This document shows, piece after piece, positions 1 through 12,914 of a DNA stretch of 64,000 nucleotides; position 1 is the first letter of the stretch, and each line of letters begins with the position of its first letter. The notes under the pieces were generated by a model. That model had not been told where the DNA came from and made no database searches. It saw nothing but the letters and a program-made list of their open reading frames with translations. The translations under genes and the position numbers were made by a program. The stretch lies in the NCBI GenBank assembly GCA_031763025.1, contig JASSKH010000038.1:2645001-2709000 (forward strand). Direction: 5' to 3'. This DNA comes from Macrocystis pyrifera. Its lineage: Eukaryota > Sar > Phaeophyceae > Laminariales > Laminariaceae.

Positions 1-393
1 ATGCCCCCCGTTATGCTACATCAATATTATAGATAACCTGGTATTATTGTTAAGGTCTTAGTCCGTTGGGCTAAAGGTAAAAGGTTAACCAATCGCCCAC
101 CCAATCTAAGCCTCATAACACTCTCCCCCCCTGGAACGGACCGGATATACGGGTCGACGCGTGACACCAACACGCGGTTCCAATTTCTGGGGTTCCAGAA
201 GTATTTTTTCAGGTTCTTGACATGAGGAAATTCACTTTTCTTTTTAAGAAGCGATTTCATGGTGGACGTGAGATTCGAACTCACGACCAACGACCCATGT
301 TCTGCCGTCGTCGCCATTTGTTAAGGTCTCAGTCCGTTGGGCTAAAGGTAAAAGGTTAACCAATCGCCCACCCAATCTAAGCCTCGTAACATA
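1..393. repeat. Direct 75 bp repeats with tRNA-like segment
   Basis: Positions 45-120 and 318-393 are near-identical direct copies of a block containing GTTGGGCTAAAGGTAAAAGG and GGTTAACCAATCGCCCACCC. Between them, at about 258-282, the minus strand reads GTGAGTTCGAATCTCAC, which matches an RNA polymerase III B box (GGTTCGANTCC type). The blocks resemble the ends of the TIR element at 6458-6682. This is probably a SINE or a small transposon relic. No coding potential is recognised. Confidence 0.5.
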
Positions 394-1564
394 ATAATAG
401 TGTTTTTATGATAGATTATGTCTCTCAAAAGCCCTATTAACAATTACTCCCAGCACGCACCACACGTATCGTAGATGCCCTCGTCCCAGTGAATGCACCA
501 GTGGCAGACTTGTCCACTTCTTTGAAACTACAGCAGTACTTATGTAAATATATGTGCATCTGGTTTTGATATCTGCTTGTTTGTGCATATATACGTATAT
601 ATATATGTATCATTATGTGTACCAGCAACGGCGTAAAATTGGCCAATCTGAAAACTGCTGGTACGAAATGTCTCTAGAGTACGTGCTCATCATTCCTGAA
701 CAATTGTTCCATCATCAAACATCAGCCAGCCCCTGTAGAGAGCTCTTCTACGATCAACTTCGTTGTGAGTATATGATAAGTTGAATAACTTGAACATACA
801 ATACCGACCGTATCTTGCGGAACAACGTCCTACTGTAAGTCGGAACACCCTGCTTGTGGGTTGTGTTGTCGTGTTCCATTTGTTATGTATGTGCAACAGA
901 TCGGGGCCCTTCGGCAACCCACTCGGCCGCCGGGGTACCCGGGTACCTGCATATTAAGGCGTCGCCTCCATCCGCCACGTGGGATCGGCAGATCGACGGG
1001 CCCCCTCTACACGAGTAGAAAAACCCATTTACCATCATCCACAAAACCCGTTCATTGGTCAAGTACTGATGTTTTCGAGGTGTTTCTATTGGTTGATACA
1101 CGTACACACATATTTTCTCCCACTTGACACCCTGATCCCAGGCCGACCTCATCCCACCTCGACCTGAGCCCTCCAAAGTGACTGACCCTGGGTATATAGT
1201 TGCTGTAGCCGCCGGCAGGTCCCATCAAGCACCCTGCTCCTACACCGATCGACCTACTGAAGAGGGCCGGCCACAGCCAGAAAATCATATTGTCGACTGA
1301 GCGATATTCTACCTTCCAGCACGCATGCAGCATCTCCAGGATGGTGGCCACAGCCCACGACTACTACATTATACCTGGTACAGTATATAAAGCCTACAAG
1401 TGCTAAGAAAATGGCCACCAAGAAAGGCGCGCGCTGATGGTTGCATCGAAAGAAGAAAATGCCACTCGGCTATGCTGAAGTTAGTGTCCAGCATAACTTT
1501 ATTCCCCGAATAAGAAACCCGGGCTGCTCTAGCCTGTCTGTTTCTTACGGCTAATAGGTCGACT

Positions 1565-1692
1565 ACTCTACTGTGCTCTACTGTGCTATACTGTGCTCTA
1601 CTCCACTCTAACCTGTTGTGCTCTACTGTGCTGTACTCTACGGCACTGTACTCTACTGTACCGCTTTGTACTGTACTCTACTGCTGTACTGT
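1565..1692. repeat. Degenerate 10 bp minisatellite (CTACTGTGCT)
   Basis: About a dozen imperfect units of CTACTGTGCT or CTACTGTACT in tandem. They create two spurious Tyr/Leu/Cys-rich open frames. The unit resembles the TACTG-containing words that recur across the window. Confidence 0.7.
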
Positions 1693-1849
1693 ACGAAATT
1701 CAAACCTATCCGTGCGTTGCTCTGTTGAGGGTTGTGCTTCCATCCTACCTACATACAGAGAGTATCGGTGATATCGCTTAACAGGAACAGGTGCAACCAG
1801 GGGGTTAGATTCGGCCTACTTCACAACACATAGCCAACATTCCGGGCGG

Positions 1850-2150
1850 GGTGTTGCTGAGAGCGGCTTGACGGGTCGGAATATCGGAAGGGGGGAGGGG
1901 GGGGGGTTGCCGAGTGAGACTGGGTGGGTTAGAAAAACGGAAGGGGGGGCGGGAAGGGGGTTGCCGAGACCGGGCTGGCGGGTGGGAATAGCGGAAGGGG
2001 AGTGGTGGGGAGGCAATAATAATGGAAGGCGGTTGGGGGGGGGGGGGGGTTGCTGAGAGCGACTCGATGGGTGGAATAGTGGAAGGTGGAGGGGCGGGGG
2101 ATATTGGAAGAGGCGAGGGGGGGGTAATAGTGGAAGAGAGGGCGGGGGGC
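1850..2150. repeat. G-rich minisatellite, about 60 bp units
   Basis: About five degenerate units, each reading roughly GTTGCCGAGAGCGGCTTG, then GGCGGGTGGGAATAGCGGAA, then a G run. The same array recurs at 4690-5020. The open frames here on both strands (Gly/Arg on plus, Pro/Ser on minus) are by-products of the repeat. Confidence 0.75.
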
Positions 2151-2154
2151 GGGC

Positions 2155-2800
2155 GTACTCATTTGTTGCTTGCCTTAGTCATTAGACCATTGACCACGCA
2201 TCCCTTTCGAGACGGAGCAAAGGGGGGGGGGGGGGGGGGGGGGGGGGTGTACTCATTATCGTGCATGGCCGTAGTCATATGACCATAGACCCTCGTATCC
2301 CTCCAATGCCGGGACGGAGCACGTCGGGTTTTCACCGACCAGGCAGACATTGCTTGCACCACGCGCGAAGCGCCGTGAGGTGTTGGGCGAGTCGCATGAG
2401 GGGTGAGCTGCATCCTACTACGAACCACTTTAGAGGCGAATTTTCTTGCATATGGCTGGCAGCTTCAATGAACTGATTTAATTTCTGGTGTGGCCACTTC
2501 CAGAGACAGCAATGGGTTTACTATGTAACTGCCTCGTGGGTGCCTCACCATATACACGCTACCTGGTACGTGATACGATCATCCCCCTTGTGCGGAGAGA
2601 AGGTTCTCCCCGCACAAAAATGATCTAACTTGACCGCCAGCCGCGGTAACCGCCAAAAACAAAAAAAGAAAAAGGTACCCTGGCTGTCTAGCTCACGCAG
2701 TGAGAGGCGTGTTTTGCAGCGTCGTCGCCAACCGACGCCAACCCAACCTATACATACCAGGTATACATTATAGGGGGGTGTGTGCTAATGTCAAGCTTGG
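2155..2800 (+). repeat. Dispersed repeat family A, copy 1
   Basis: A composite repeat. It has a short module containing CATTTGTTGCTTGCCTTAGT (also near 2928, with a diverged copy near 5015 and another at 59490), a run of 26 G (2222-2247), and a module containing GGCCGTAGTCATATGACCAT and GCCGGGACGGAGCACGTCGG. A tail at 2500-2750 matches 4270-4560. It is non-coding as far as can be seen. Confidence 0.7.
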
Positions 2801-2990
2801 CCGTAGTCGTATGGCCATGGACCCTCGCATCCCTACCATGCCGGGAGAGAGCACGTCGGATATTCACCGACCAGGCAGACATTGCTTGCACCAAGCGCGA
2901 AGAGAGGGGGGGGGGGAGGCGTGCTCATTTGTTGCTTGCCTTAGCCATTGCACCATTGACCACGCATACCTTTCGAGACGGAGCACCGTT
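2780..2990 (+). repeat. Family A, partial copy 2
   Basis: Carries the same GGCCGTAGTCGTATGGCCAT and CCGACCAGGCAGACATTGCT blocks as copy 1, followed by the CATTTGTTGCTTGCCTTAG module. The downstream stretch 2990-3790 is pyrimidine-rich and gives long but unremarkable plus-strand open frames; I see no domain in them. Confidence 0.65.
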
Positions 2991-3804
2991 CCTACTCCTA
3001 TTAGAAACACCTCCAAGATTTGGGCGCTCATTACGTCGTTTCCATATATTCCATAGAAACTTTGTGCAAATCTCATCTCCTTCCTGTTTCGCCGCCTGCG
3101 GCACCATCTATCTCCTATTATAGGAGCGATCGTTTTTCCTCGCTGATATCTATTGTAGTGTACCAAACTCCTCCATGTCACATTCGTCTATTTTCCTCAC
3201 CCCTTTTAACATATCCCATTCCTCCTTGCACTTTTCACATTCTCCTACTTCGTGAGTTCTACTGTGTATTGCTTTGCCACACAGGTACATCTGTGCATCT
3301 ACTTCCCTTTCCTCCCGCCTATTGGTATACCTCTTTCTTTTTTTTGGCGTGTCCAGGTCACCTACACGAAATCGCGGTTTCTGCGTTATCGCGAAATCCA
3401 TCGGGCTGTGCAAATACGTTTTCGTTCCTATTCCCTCGCTCAATACCCCGTATATCTCTTATTCAGTGTTTCTCCGATTTCATCTTGTTTCTTAGTGCTA
3501 GCATTAAATCCCTTCTTTCTATCCTTTCTTTTACTTCTTCCTTGTACCTCCCAAACTTCTCTGCGGACATCATCTCTTCTTGGTTACTCCCTATGTCCTT
3601 CCATACTTTCCCAACTACGCTATCCCACCTTATTCCAGCTCGTCCTTTTGTTACTTTATTCCATACAGCTCTATCAACTATGGCTGCCAACCTCTTTGTT
3701 ACTTACTGTTTCAACTTGCTCGTGTCTCTATTTGTGTTGAGTGGGTACATTCCAGTTCTGCTCTTAATACTGTATTTATAGTCGTACTTGAGCAGGGAGC
3801 GGGG

Positions 3805-4435
3805 GGGGGGTACTCGATATCATGCATTGCCGTAGTCATATGACCATAGACCCTCGCATGCCTACAATGCCGGGACGGAGCTCGTCGGGTCTTCACCCAC
3901 AAGGCAGACATTGCTTTTGGTGTAAACATCGTGAGGTGTTGGGCGAGTCGCATGAAGGGTGAGCTGCATCGTGCTAAAAACCACTTGTGAGGCGGACTTG
4001 CATGGCGACAACAGCTTCAATGACTCAATTTAATTTCCGGTGTGTGTTCTTCACGTTGAACCGTTCTTTCTACCCGTCGACATCCAGCACAACCAGTGTC
4101 CGTGCCGATTCTTCAATCCTATAGAGATGCAAGGTCACAAAAATTCGCCACAGAGATACTACATTGCCACGTGTGCAGTAAGCAGAGTAGACAATGCAAT
4201 GCCACCGTACTGGGTACGACAGGCACGACAGACACATTCTATGAAAGAGAGAAAACCAACGTAACAAAAAAACAGCCACTTCTAGAGACAGCAATGGGGG
4301 TCCTATGGGGCTGCCGCGTGGGTGCCTTACCATAAACACTACTGGTACGTGATACGATCATTCTCCTCGTGCGTAGTAAAGGTTCTTTACCCCGCACAAA
4401 TGATCTAACTCGATCGCCAGCTGTGACCGACCGCG

Positions 4436-4474
<39 letters not shown>

Positions 4475-4690
4475 GAAGAGAAAACAATCAAAACGGTACC
4501 TGGTTGCCTAGCTTCCGCTGTGAGTGGCATGTTTTCGGCGTCAGTGCCAACCGACGCCAACCCAAGCTAAATGGGGGGGGGGGGGGGGTGTGTACTCATT
4601 GTCATGCGTGGCCGTAGTCGTAGATGACCATAGACCCTCGCATCCCTACAAAGCCGGGACAGAGCGCGTTGGGTTTTCACCGACCAGGCA
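3805..4690 (+). repeat. Family A, copy 3, with start of copy 4
   Basis: 3808-3990 repeats 2250-2440, and 4270-4570 repeats 2500-2755, including a GCAATGGG block, a TGATACGATCAT block and a CAACCGACGCCAACCCAA block. A poly-A run of about 36 lies at 4437-4472. From about 4595 the GGCCGTAGTC module begins again. The arrangement indicates local duplication of a unit about 1.5-2 kb long. Confidence 0.65.
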
Positions 4691-5085
4691 AGGGGGGGGT
4701 TGTCAAAAGGGCGGCTTGGCGGGTTAGAACAGCGGAACATGCGGAGGAGCGGGGTGTCGCCGAGAGCGGTTCGGCGGGTGGGTATAGCGGAAGAGGGTGG
4801 GGGGGGAAGGTGTTGCCGAGAGCACTTTGGGATTTAGAAACAGTAGAAAGAGAGCGGCTTGGGGGGTGGGGATAGCGAAAGTGGCGGGGAGAGGGGGGTG
4901 TTGCCGAGAGCGACTTGTTGGTTGGGATTAGTGGAAGAGAAGGGGGAACGAGGTGTGCCCGAATGAGGCTTGACAGGTGGGAAGAGCGGGGCAGGGAGGA
5001 AGGAGTGGGGGTGCGTTCCCATTGGTTGCTTACCTTACCCTTAGTCCTTTTACCATTGACAACGCATGCATCCCTTGCGAGGGAA
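4690..5085. repeat. G-rich minisatellite, second array, plus family A module
   Basis: Units of the same type as 1850-2150 (TTGCCGAGAGCG, GGCGGGT, TAGCGGAAG), followed at about 5008-5080 by a diverged copy of the TTGCTTACCTTA / CCATTGACAACGCATGC module. Confidence 0.65.
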
Positions 5086-5159
5086 ACGGGGGGAAGAGTG
5101 TTGCCAAGAAAACATATTGTAAGCACAAACAATAAGGCACGCCTTAATGCCTTCATGCC

Positions 5160-6457
5160 CTAAGGGATGGTCCTCAGTTGGTAAGCCTACCAATAATAAT
5201 AATCAGTTAGGTTTTTAAGGCGAAAAAGTGCCATACCCTATCGTATCACGCGTCAAACAACTACTATTAATATATTATTACTATTAACACTACCCCTTAC
5301 TACTGTTGTACTTCGTATCATAGTGGTAGGCTTTGGTTTCGTTCTGAAAAGTCGGACCACGTTCTCACTAGCCACAGGTAGACCTACTGTGCTGTACCTA
5401 CGGATATAGTGCTACAGACAGATACGTCGCATCAATCTTATTGCGGCATGTTGTTGACGGATGGGTGTACTTTTCGTTTTAATCACCACACGACGTGGCA
5501 TTCACGCCGCACCTGCCCCTCCAAAGTAACAGAACAGTAAAACAGCAATAGATAAGTCAATGATGCTCCATTTCTCGCCGAATTTAGTTTGTAGTGCAGA
5601 TTTTCCCTTGCGCGTATAGACCTTAATAGGCAGGTACGTACGTAGGTGAGATGCCGCGTACCGGTTTGGTTTCTTGACAAAATAAGTATTCCCCCCCCCC
5701 CCGGTCGTGTCGGCGATGGAGAAATAATTTCTTCATGTCTTCCCTTGTCTCTGCTATTTACGCGCGCCCCCCCCCCCCCCCCCCCCCTGCCTGACTTGGA
5801 ATCCTAAGCCCTCGTTGGCTTGGCTCTTTCCCTTTTCCAGTTATGATTACGATAATTATATTTTTCCCGAATTTGATTTTGTTCGACATTCGGCAATTTG
5901 CTTCAACCTTAACAAAGACACGGGAGAACAGGAAACCCAAAATCCGCGGAGGGACGGTACGTAGCAGTAGTACGTATTGATATTTGAAAGCCTAAATTTA
6001 CAGCAAAGTAATCCCTTTCTGATATTTTTTTGCACCCGACCTCCCCCCCCCCCCCCCCGCGCGCGCTACGTCGGTCATGCATACTACGAAGGCGCGTTGT
6101 TGGCGCGCGATGGCGAGGTCCATGTCAGCTAGCCGGTCCCGGTTGGCGCTTTGATTTTACGCCAATGTTGTGGGAGGCGTTTAGTGTACCTGGTATGTAC
6201 TATGCCTACTTTTTGCTTGTGTTGCATACGATGTTTCACAACTTTGCCTCTCGTGGTCTTGATTTTCTGTGCCTTGATCACTGCCATGATCATCATGTTT
6301 ACCTTATTACCTTATTGCCGCTCGCGCTGCGCGTTGAAGGAAATGCTTGTATACAATCAGAGAGAGGATGCCCTGTGGACGGCATGATAATATTTTTAGT
6401 GTATGCGCAGCGCATGGTATGTACGGGGGTGGTTGCTGTTTGCAGTTGAGGTGTCGG
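5160..6457. other. No gene seen; homopolymer-rich spacer
   Basis: Contains C runs at about 5691-5702, 5768-5787 and 6043-6058. None of the open frames shows a recognisable domain or splice-phase continuity. Confidence 0.4.
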
Positions 6458-6682
6458 TGTGTTGGGCTAGCTACTGGTAGAAGGTTAACCGAGCGCCTAC
6501 CCAAACTAAGCATACTCTTGATAGGAGTGCCCTTCCCAGAAATTGGAATCGCGTGTTGTGGTAACACGTCGGCCCATATATATCCGGTTCGTTCCAGGGG
6601 GGGAAGACAGTTATAACTTCTAAAGCTTAGTTCAGGTATAGGCGATAGGTTAAACCTTTACCAGTAGCCCAACAGACTAATA
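6458..6682. mobile_element. Short TIR element (about 225 bp)
   Basis: The left end, GTTGGGCTAGCTACTGGTAG followed by AAGGTTAACCGAGCGCCTAC, is mirrored at the right end as an inverted imperfect copy (CTTTACCAGTAGCCCAAC on the plus strand). The internal sequence also resembles 120-200 in part. No transposase is present, so this is a non-autonomous element or MITE. Confidence 0.5.
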
Positions 6683-6719
6683 CTTTATCATTTATCTACG
6701 CGTCCTTTTGTGCGGAGAC

Positions 6720-6800
6720 GCCCCCCCCTCCGTCCCGGCTTTGTAGGGATATTTATGCGAGAGTCTATGGTCATGCGACCACGGCCATGCTTGTATGACT
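6720..6800 (-). repeat. Family A fragment, inverted
   Basis: The plus strand reads CGTCCCGGCTTTGTAGGGAT and then CATGCGACCACGGCCATGC. This is the reverse complement of the family A module at 2265-2325. Confidence 0.6.
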
Positions 6801-6979
6801 TGATGACTGCCCCCGCCTTCCTTTCTTCTACAGCGGCACTTGCAACAATAAATACTGTAGGTTTATAGTTTACTGGGTTGTGATACTTTTGTGTGATCTA
6901 CAGCATCTCATCTACTACTGCTGGTATGTCCATAAGTTATCCCATTTGTGTTGTAGTATCCTCTATCTACAAGGTATGA

Positions 6980-7066
6980 TATACCACTCTATCCCATAAT
7001 ATAAGAACTTTTTGTACACTAATTGTTAAACCAAACGGTGGTTATATTTCGGAACAGAGTGGTATA
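6980..7066. mobile_element. MITE, TATACCACTC family
   Basis: 87 bp with perfect outer inverted ends TATACCACTCT / AGAGTGGTATA and partial complementarity further in (CATAATATAAG against GGTTATATTTC). The terminal TA could be the target duplication, as in Tc1/mariner-type MITEs. Related copies lie at 23600, 36085 and 63607. Confidence 0.65.
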
Positions 7067-8100
7067 ACATACACAAGTCGATGTTCATATGTTTCCCGAG
7101 CAGTTATTTATACGAGTACGTGGTATTATGCTCTATTAATAGTATCTGTTTTGTAGATTATACGTAGTATACCAGACATACACATAGAGTAAGTCGATAT
7201 GTTTTCCCACTTCTTTTTTTGGGTTATGTTGCATTCATGATAGCTTTCCGTGCAGCAGCACGCAACACTGCTGCTGTAGTTCCGAGTTGTTAATAGATGT
7301 GATACTTCGTACCCGGTATTGCGCTACATCACTCACTGATCATGAACACAGTTGGTTTTTCTTGGTCTAATATGGGCGCGACTCTGTCTGGTATTAGTAG
7401 TACGAGAGGGAACCCATCTTACTTAGAAAAATAACATGTGCCAAATGTATGATTTAGTTGTAATCTGGAATAATAGGTCTTCAGTCTCTATTCGGTCGAT
7501 ATTACATGTAACAGCAATAGTAGTAGGTTCCCCTTTCCTGTTTCTGATGGAATCTCGAGTTGGACCGCACGTGGGCGGCATATACCTGGAGGAGGGGGGC
7601 CGTCGATAGAAGGCAGGCATAATAATAATAATAATAATATTAGATCCATACCAGTACACAACACCATCCAGTACACAACACCATCATCCAAGAACAAAGC
7701 TTAAACTTGTTTTGGTGCATCATTTTTCCTTTCCTCGTATGCGGGTGAGCTCTACCATGCTGGAAGATCCCTGCAGTAATTCTATAATACTACAGACTAC
7801 TCGTACTTGTGTATATATGATACCAGGTACGGCAGCGTCTGCTCAATGTATGCACTGCTTTGGTGATATTGTTGTTAATATATCAATGGTTCGTGTGGTA
7901 TTGTACGTATGTATGAATATATCACAGAGAAGACCGTGCGTGATATTGGCAGCAACTTCGTGCGTTTCTGCTAGAAAATGTTCCCGTCTCTGTTACAGTA
8001 CGCATATAAACAACAAGTATACTGCACTCGTAGTAACGCCCCACTTCACCATATACAGCTACTCTCTGTTTACTGCATACTGCGTGCTGCATAGCAATAT

Positions 8101-8552
<452 letters not shown>

Positions 8553-8594
8553 TCTGTAGAATCTCTGTGTCGTAGTTTTGTGACCTCAGAGACA

Positions 8595-8925
8595 CGGTCG
8601 CCCCGGCGGCTCAGTGGTACTTTTTCGAATACTGCTAGAAAAGAATTGATTCCGTGAGTTCGAATCCCATACCGTGCATGGTGATAATTTCTGTATTTGC
8701 GAAAATAAGAAAGGAATCAACCGCCACACACGTAACGTGGGTAGACGGCGACGAAAGAAATGGCTGACGGAAAAGCCTTCCCGCCATGAAAATAGGGCAG
8801 TAGAGCACCAACCGTAGTGGGGAGGGAGATGACAGAGAGAGAGAGGGAGGAGAGGAGAGACCCTATTGATACTACTAATACTATTAGTATGTCATCCCGG
8901 ATCTGAGCTACGTACGACTCCAGTA
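8595..8925 (+). mobile_element. tRNA-derived SINE (family G)
   Basis: The 5' part is tRNA-like, with GGCGGCTCAGTGGT as A-box-like sequence and GAGTTCGAATCCCAT as B box (8658-8672). The body includes CCGTAGTGGGGAGGGAG and ends near GGATCTGAGCTACG. Related bodies occur at 10610-11175 and 11540-11830 (minus) and at 40690-40815 and 41660-41912 (plus). Confidence 0.55.
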
Positions 8926-8929
8926 GGCG

Positions 8930-10480
8930 AGAGCAGGAGCAAGAAGAGCGGACATCATAAATGGAAAGAGAGAAAAAAGACGAAAAAAAAAAGAGCTTGT
9001 ACAAGAATCTCGGCACGGACACTGGTTGTGCTTTTGCTGTCGACGGGTACGTAGTTAATATGTGAAGAACACACACGACTATATTAACTACTGCTGTAGA
9101 GACGACTTGGTGGATGACTCACGTTGGAATGTACCTCGTAACCCTAACTATTAACATTAATATTCACGCAACGAATATGTATACCTATACCAGGTATGAA
9201 CAAATTTTAATGACAAACTGAGAATATTTTTTGTACCCTACAAACAAAAAAACTCGCATCCACGTACGTACGTATTGTATTCGTACGTGGTAATATTATT
9301 ATAGTTATTGTTGCGGTATTCTCCCACCCACCCATCATGTAAATGTACTCGCAGTCGATCTCTGTTCATACATTCGTTGCTGTGAGGGGAACGGAGATAC
9401 TTGCTCTGTGCTCTCGGCCTAAAGAAAAGCTGTTGTATTGGCGTAGAAACAGAGACGTCCGCCCGGTTTTATTGGTCGCTATGTCGCTATGATGTTGTAC
9501 CGTGTACACAGCAGTACCTGGTAAGTTATAGAGTTTTATTTGGTTGGTAGGCTGTAGGCTGTAGGCTGTGGGAATGAAACGCAACGTTGGGGCACTTTTT
9601 TGCTAAACTGTAAATGGGGACTTCGAACTCGTATACACCAAAACGATGTAACTACAAAAGCAGGATGTACTGACACTGCTGCTGCTGTAGTATTATTATT
9701 ACAATAATAGTATTGCTGTACCGGTACATATAATAAATGAAATATAGCGTAGGCTGTGGTGACAAAAGGGGGCAACAGCAGTCTAGCTCGTAGTCTACAG
9801 CGGGTAAATGAAGTAAATGCCACGTATAGTATGTGTAATAACATGTTGTTATCCACACACAGCAGCAGCAGTTCGTTTTGAAACCTCCGCCAACTCATCA
9901 TGTATGTGTGTGTTTTCTTCACATTAAACCGTTATTCCTATATCCAACTACTATGCATATGCACCAGGAGTACACCCAGTGTCCGTCCTGATTCCTTATC
10001 GTACACCTGGTATTAATAAGACACTAACCATTATGTTGTACATAAAATCCTCGCACGAGAGATCGAGCACGTACAGCAGTAGTAGCACTTGTCAATAATT
10101 TTTTATTTGAAAACTTGTGCAGAATCATGCACAAGCCCCCTCGCATTTGCCTATCAATAGTTTACTATTAATATGAATATTATTACTCTATTTTGTGAGA
10201 TGTGTGACGTATTTATGTAGTTATAATGTTATGCAGTTGTTGGACCACCCCTTCAACCAAGGTTACCCGCGTTTGGCATTTATTTTGCGGTCCCGTCGAT
10301 GGGTCTGTTTTGGTACCATGCTCAATCTCCTGAAAATAATCATGAAATAACAAAAAAAAAATACATAAATTTTGAAATACGTCAATTCTAGCGAACGTTT
10401 TTTTTTTATTTCTTCTCGATGTCCATGCAAGAAAAGCGAGTTTTTTCATACTTGTACTGCTGTATTAGATTTGTTTTTTG
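8930..10480. other. No gene seen; short-motif-rich spacer
   Basis: Contains several of the recurring words, notably TACACAGCAGTACCTGGTA at 9505-9523 and ATACCAGGTATG at 9187-9198. A fragment of a dispersed sequence (TTCTTCACATTAAACCGTTA, then CCAGTGTCCGT) at about 9915-9990 recurs near 4045-4105, 39310-39385 and 41395-41470. No coding exon is recognised. Confidence 0.4.
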
Positions 10481-10487
10481 TACACCG

Positions 10488-10527
<40 letters not shown>
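10488..10527. repeat. Poly-C tract, 40 bases
   Basis: A pure run of 40 C. It is flanked by family G SINE-like sequence downstream. Confidence 0.9.
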
Positions 10528-10609
10528 ATGTCTGGGTCTCGTGGATTCCTGGTCCATCCCAAATATTGCATTCATTCATTCGCCCTTATTTATTACTCTC
10601 CTTCCTCTG

Positions 10610-11175
10610 TACTATCAGTAGTCGAAACTCAGACGAGGGGCCACACAGCAGGCTCTCCTCCCCCCCACTACGACGGTTCGTGCCTTGCTTTTGGCGCGTT
10701 CTACGATAGAGGCAATGTCACATTTATTTCCGCCGATTTGTTTTCTGAATGACGACGGTGTTTCTTCACCCAAAATCGTCGGAATACCAATCTTGTTTCG
10801 AAAAATGAAGTTTTTATATACTTGGGGCCATGGATTATTCATCGAGATGCAATTTGGTTTTTGCAGTTTTCGGGTGATGTATGGAACTCCTAAACTGAGG
10901 AGCCTCAGAAAAATTAGGGTGAATCTCTATCGTGGACAGCCTCTTTTTCATCGCGAGAAGATTTCATACTGCCCTTTCTTCTCTCGTTGACTCGGGTCGA
11001 ATTGCACCGATACCCATGCTATGCGCTCTCAGCTCTCTGCATCAAATATTTGGTTGATATATTTTTTCGCGAATGACGTCAAAATCTCACACGGTGGGAT
11101 TTGAACTCATTTATCAATGTGAGTAGCATTTATTTGGAGGGCAATCACCAAACCATCAGGGCGACCGTTGTCCGA
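10610..11175 (-). mobile_element. SINE family G copy, inverted
   Basis: Contains the reverse complement of the family G body (ACTACGACGGTTCGTGCC near 10667) and a minus-strand tRNA-like segment, plus strand CGGTGGGATTTGAACTCAT at 11093-11111. The middle is diverged, so it may be two fragments. Confidence 0.4.
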
Positions 11176-11539
11176 TCCTTATTCGGAGGATTTTCATACC
11201 TGGTGCACACAATAATACTCGTAGTGGTTGCTGATGCTGTGGGTGCAGCTATTAAATGAGTGAAATACAGAACACGACTATTATGGGGTGGAACTCCCCA
11301 GGCATGCAGGCTATTATTTCACCTTCCTTCCCTTGGGCCTAGGTGTGGTTGGGGTTTGGAGGTGCGGACACGCCCCGAAGTTGTGGTGGTGGTAAAGTAG
11401 AGACACGGGTCAAATTTTGGGGGCACCATAGAAGGGATGACCTACGTCGACATTGGGCCCGGAGGGAAGACAACTGCTGAACTGTATTTTTCATCCCATT
11501 CAATATGTTGTCTTGTAACAGTTCTCTTCTCTCTCCCTC

Positions 11540-11830
11540 CAGTCGTACAACTCAGATCCGCGTGGTCACGCAACAGCCCCTCTTCCCCCCCTCCCCCCTC
11601 CCCGCTGCGGCTCGTGCCTTCTTTACCGCGAGAGACAATACTTCAGCCCTTGCTTCCCTCGTCGACTCGAGTCGAACTGCGCCTGCTTACCCACCCTATG
11701 CGCTTTCAGCAGTAGTTGGTTTCTTTAATTTTCGAAAATAAAGAAGTCAAAGTCACACGACGGTGGGAGTTGAACTCAAGTATCAACGTACTGTAAGTAG
11801 CATTCGAGTGTAGCCACTAGACCACCGGGG
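11540..11830 (-). mobile_element. SINE family G copy, inverted
   Basis: The plus strand reads CTGCGGCTCGTGCCTTC, then CGTCGACTCGAGTCGAACTG, then GGTGGGAGTTGAACTCAAG (minus-strand B box, about 11763-11781), then CCACTAGACCACCGGGG (A-box side). The order matches the plus-strand copy at 41660-41912 reversed. Confidence 0.6.
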
Positions 11831-11857
11831 TCTACAAACAAAAAGTGGCTTGACTCC

Positions 11858-12070
11858 TTCAAGGAGGCGGTACGGGTACACTCTGTCAAGGAGGCGGTAT
11901 GTGGGTGTACTCCTATTAATACAAGGCGACGGCATGGGTGTCTCATCAAGGAGGCGGTATAGGTGTACTCCTACAAGAAGGCGGTACGGGTGTACTCGTG
12001 CAATGAGGCGGTACGGGCGCACACGTAAAAGGAGGCGGTATGGGTGTACTCGTGCAATGAGGCGGTGCGT
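11858..12070. repeat. 27 bp minisatellite, 8 units
   Basis: Eight units averaging 27 bp, each with AAGGAGGCGGTACGGGTGTA and a variable end. Because 27 is a multiple of three, the plus strand stays open (11850-12275) and would encode repeats such as RRRYGCTRA. No flanking domain supports a real gene. Confidence 0.8.
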
Positions 12071-12914
12071 GCGACACGATGGGTGTCCACTATTAATAAC
12101 ATCACGTGCTCATAAAAAAAAAGTAGACCCGGTACGTAGGTATCCTACAGTGAGTGCTCATCACAATGCGAGTAGACACGGTGCGTATCCATTACACAGG
12201 TGCTTCTCAATAACCTCAATAACAACAGCACCAGGTGCGAAAAGTGATCTACCTGCTAGTGTTGATCTCAAGTAAGATACCGGTAGGTGCTGTGTACTTG
12301 GTAGAGACTACTCACTCCTACACAGCAGTACAGTCCTTCCAACGACCAACGATATACCAGTACCAGCTACGCCTACTCTTGAGCAATACGTATAAACAGT
12401 AAAAGGAGATCGATCTTTTTCCAGAATACGACCGAGCCTGGGCAACGCAAGCAAGTGCTGCCTCTTTTTGCCGCATGCGCTCAGTAAACCGTATCATAGA
12501 CTGCCTGCTACGCAAGAATCACTCAACAATAACCTCAGTACAAGTAGATGTCTATGTTGACCTGCGCTGTGCTGTGCGGCTATGGTCGGGCCTCCAACAC
12601 TGCCAGGCCAGCGGGGCTCCGATCTTGATGTTCGCACCAACACAATAATGGAGCAGTAGAGCTCAATTTGTTTACAGGTTCCGACGTGTGTTGTCAGATC
12701 TCAGATCAAGACAGCCGTCGTGGCCCGTCGCCAACAAACGAGAATTTTCTTCAAACGCAACCCCAAAAGCTTCCACACCACATGATACCAGCAACGCTAA
12801 AATCCACCGACCCCGGAGCACCATAACCCACAATAGCCCGTCACACTACAAAACAGTACGGATACAGCAGTACTGCTACGATACGTTGTCACACCTCCGA
12901 GTGCAATTATGTCG

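Noticed and set aside
3020-3781. 253-codon plus-strand Ser/Leu/Phe-rich frame
   Set aside because: Pyrimidine-rich DNA read in several overlapping frames gives similar composition in each. No transmembrane protein family is recognisable.
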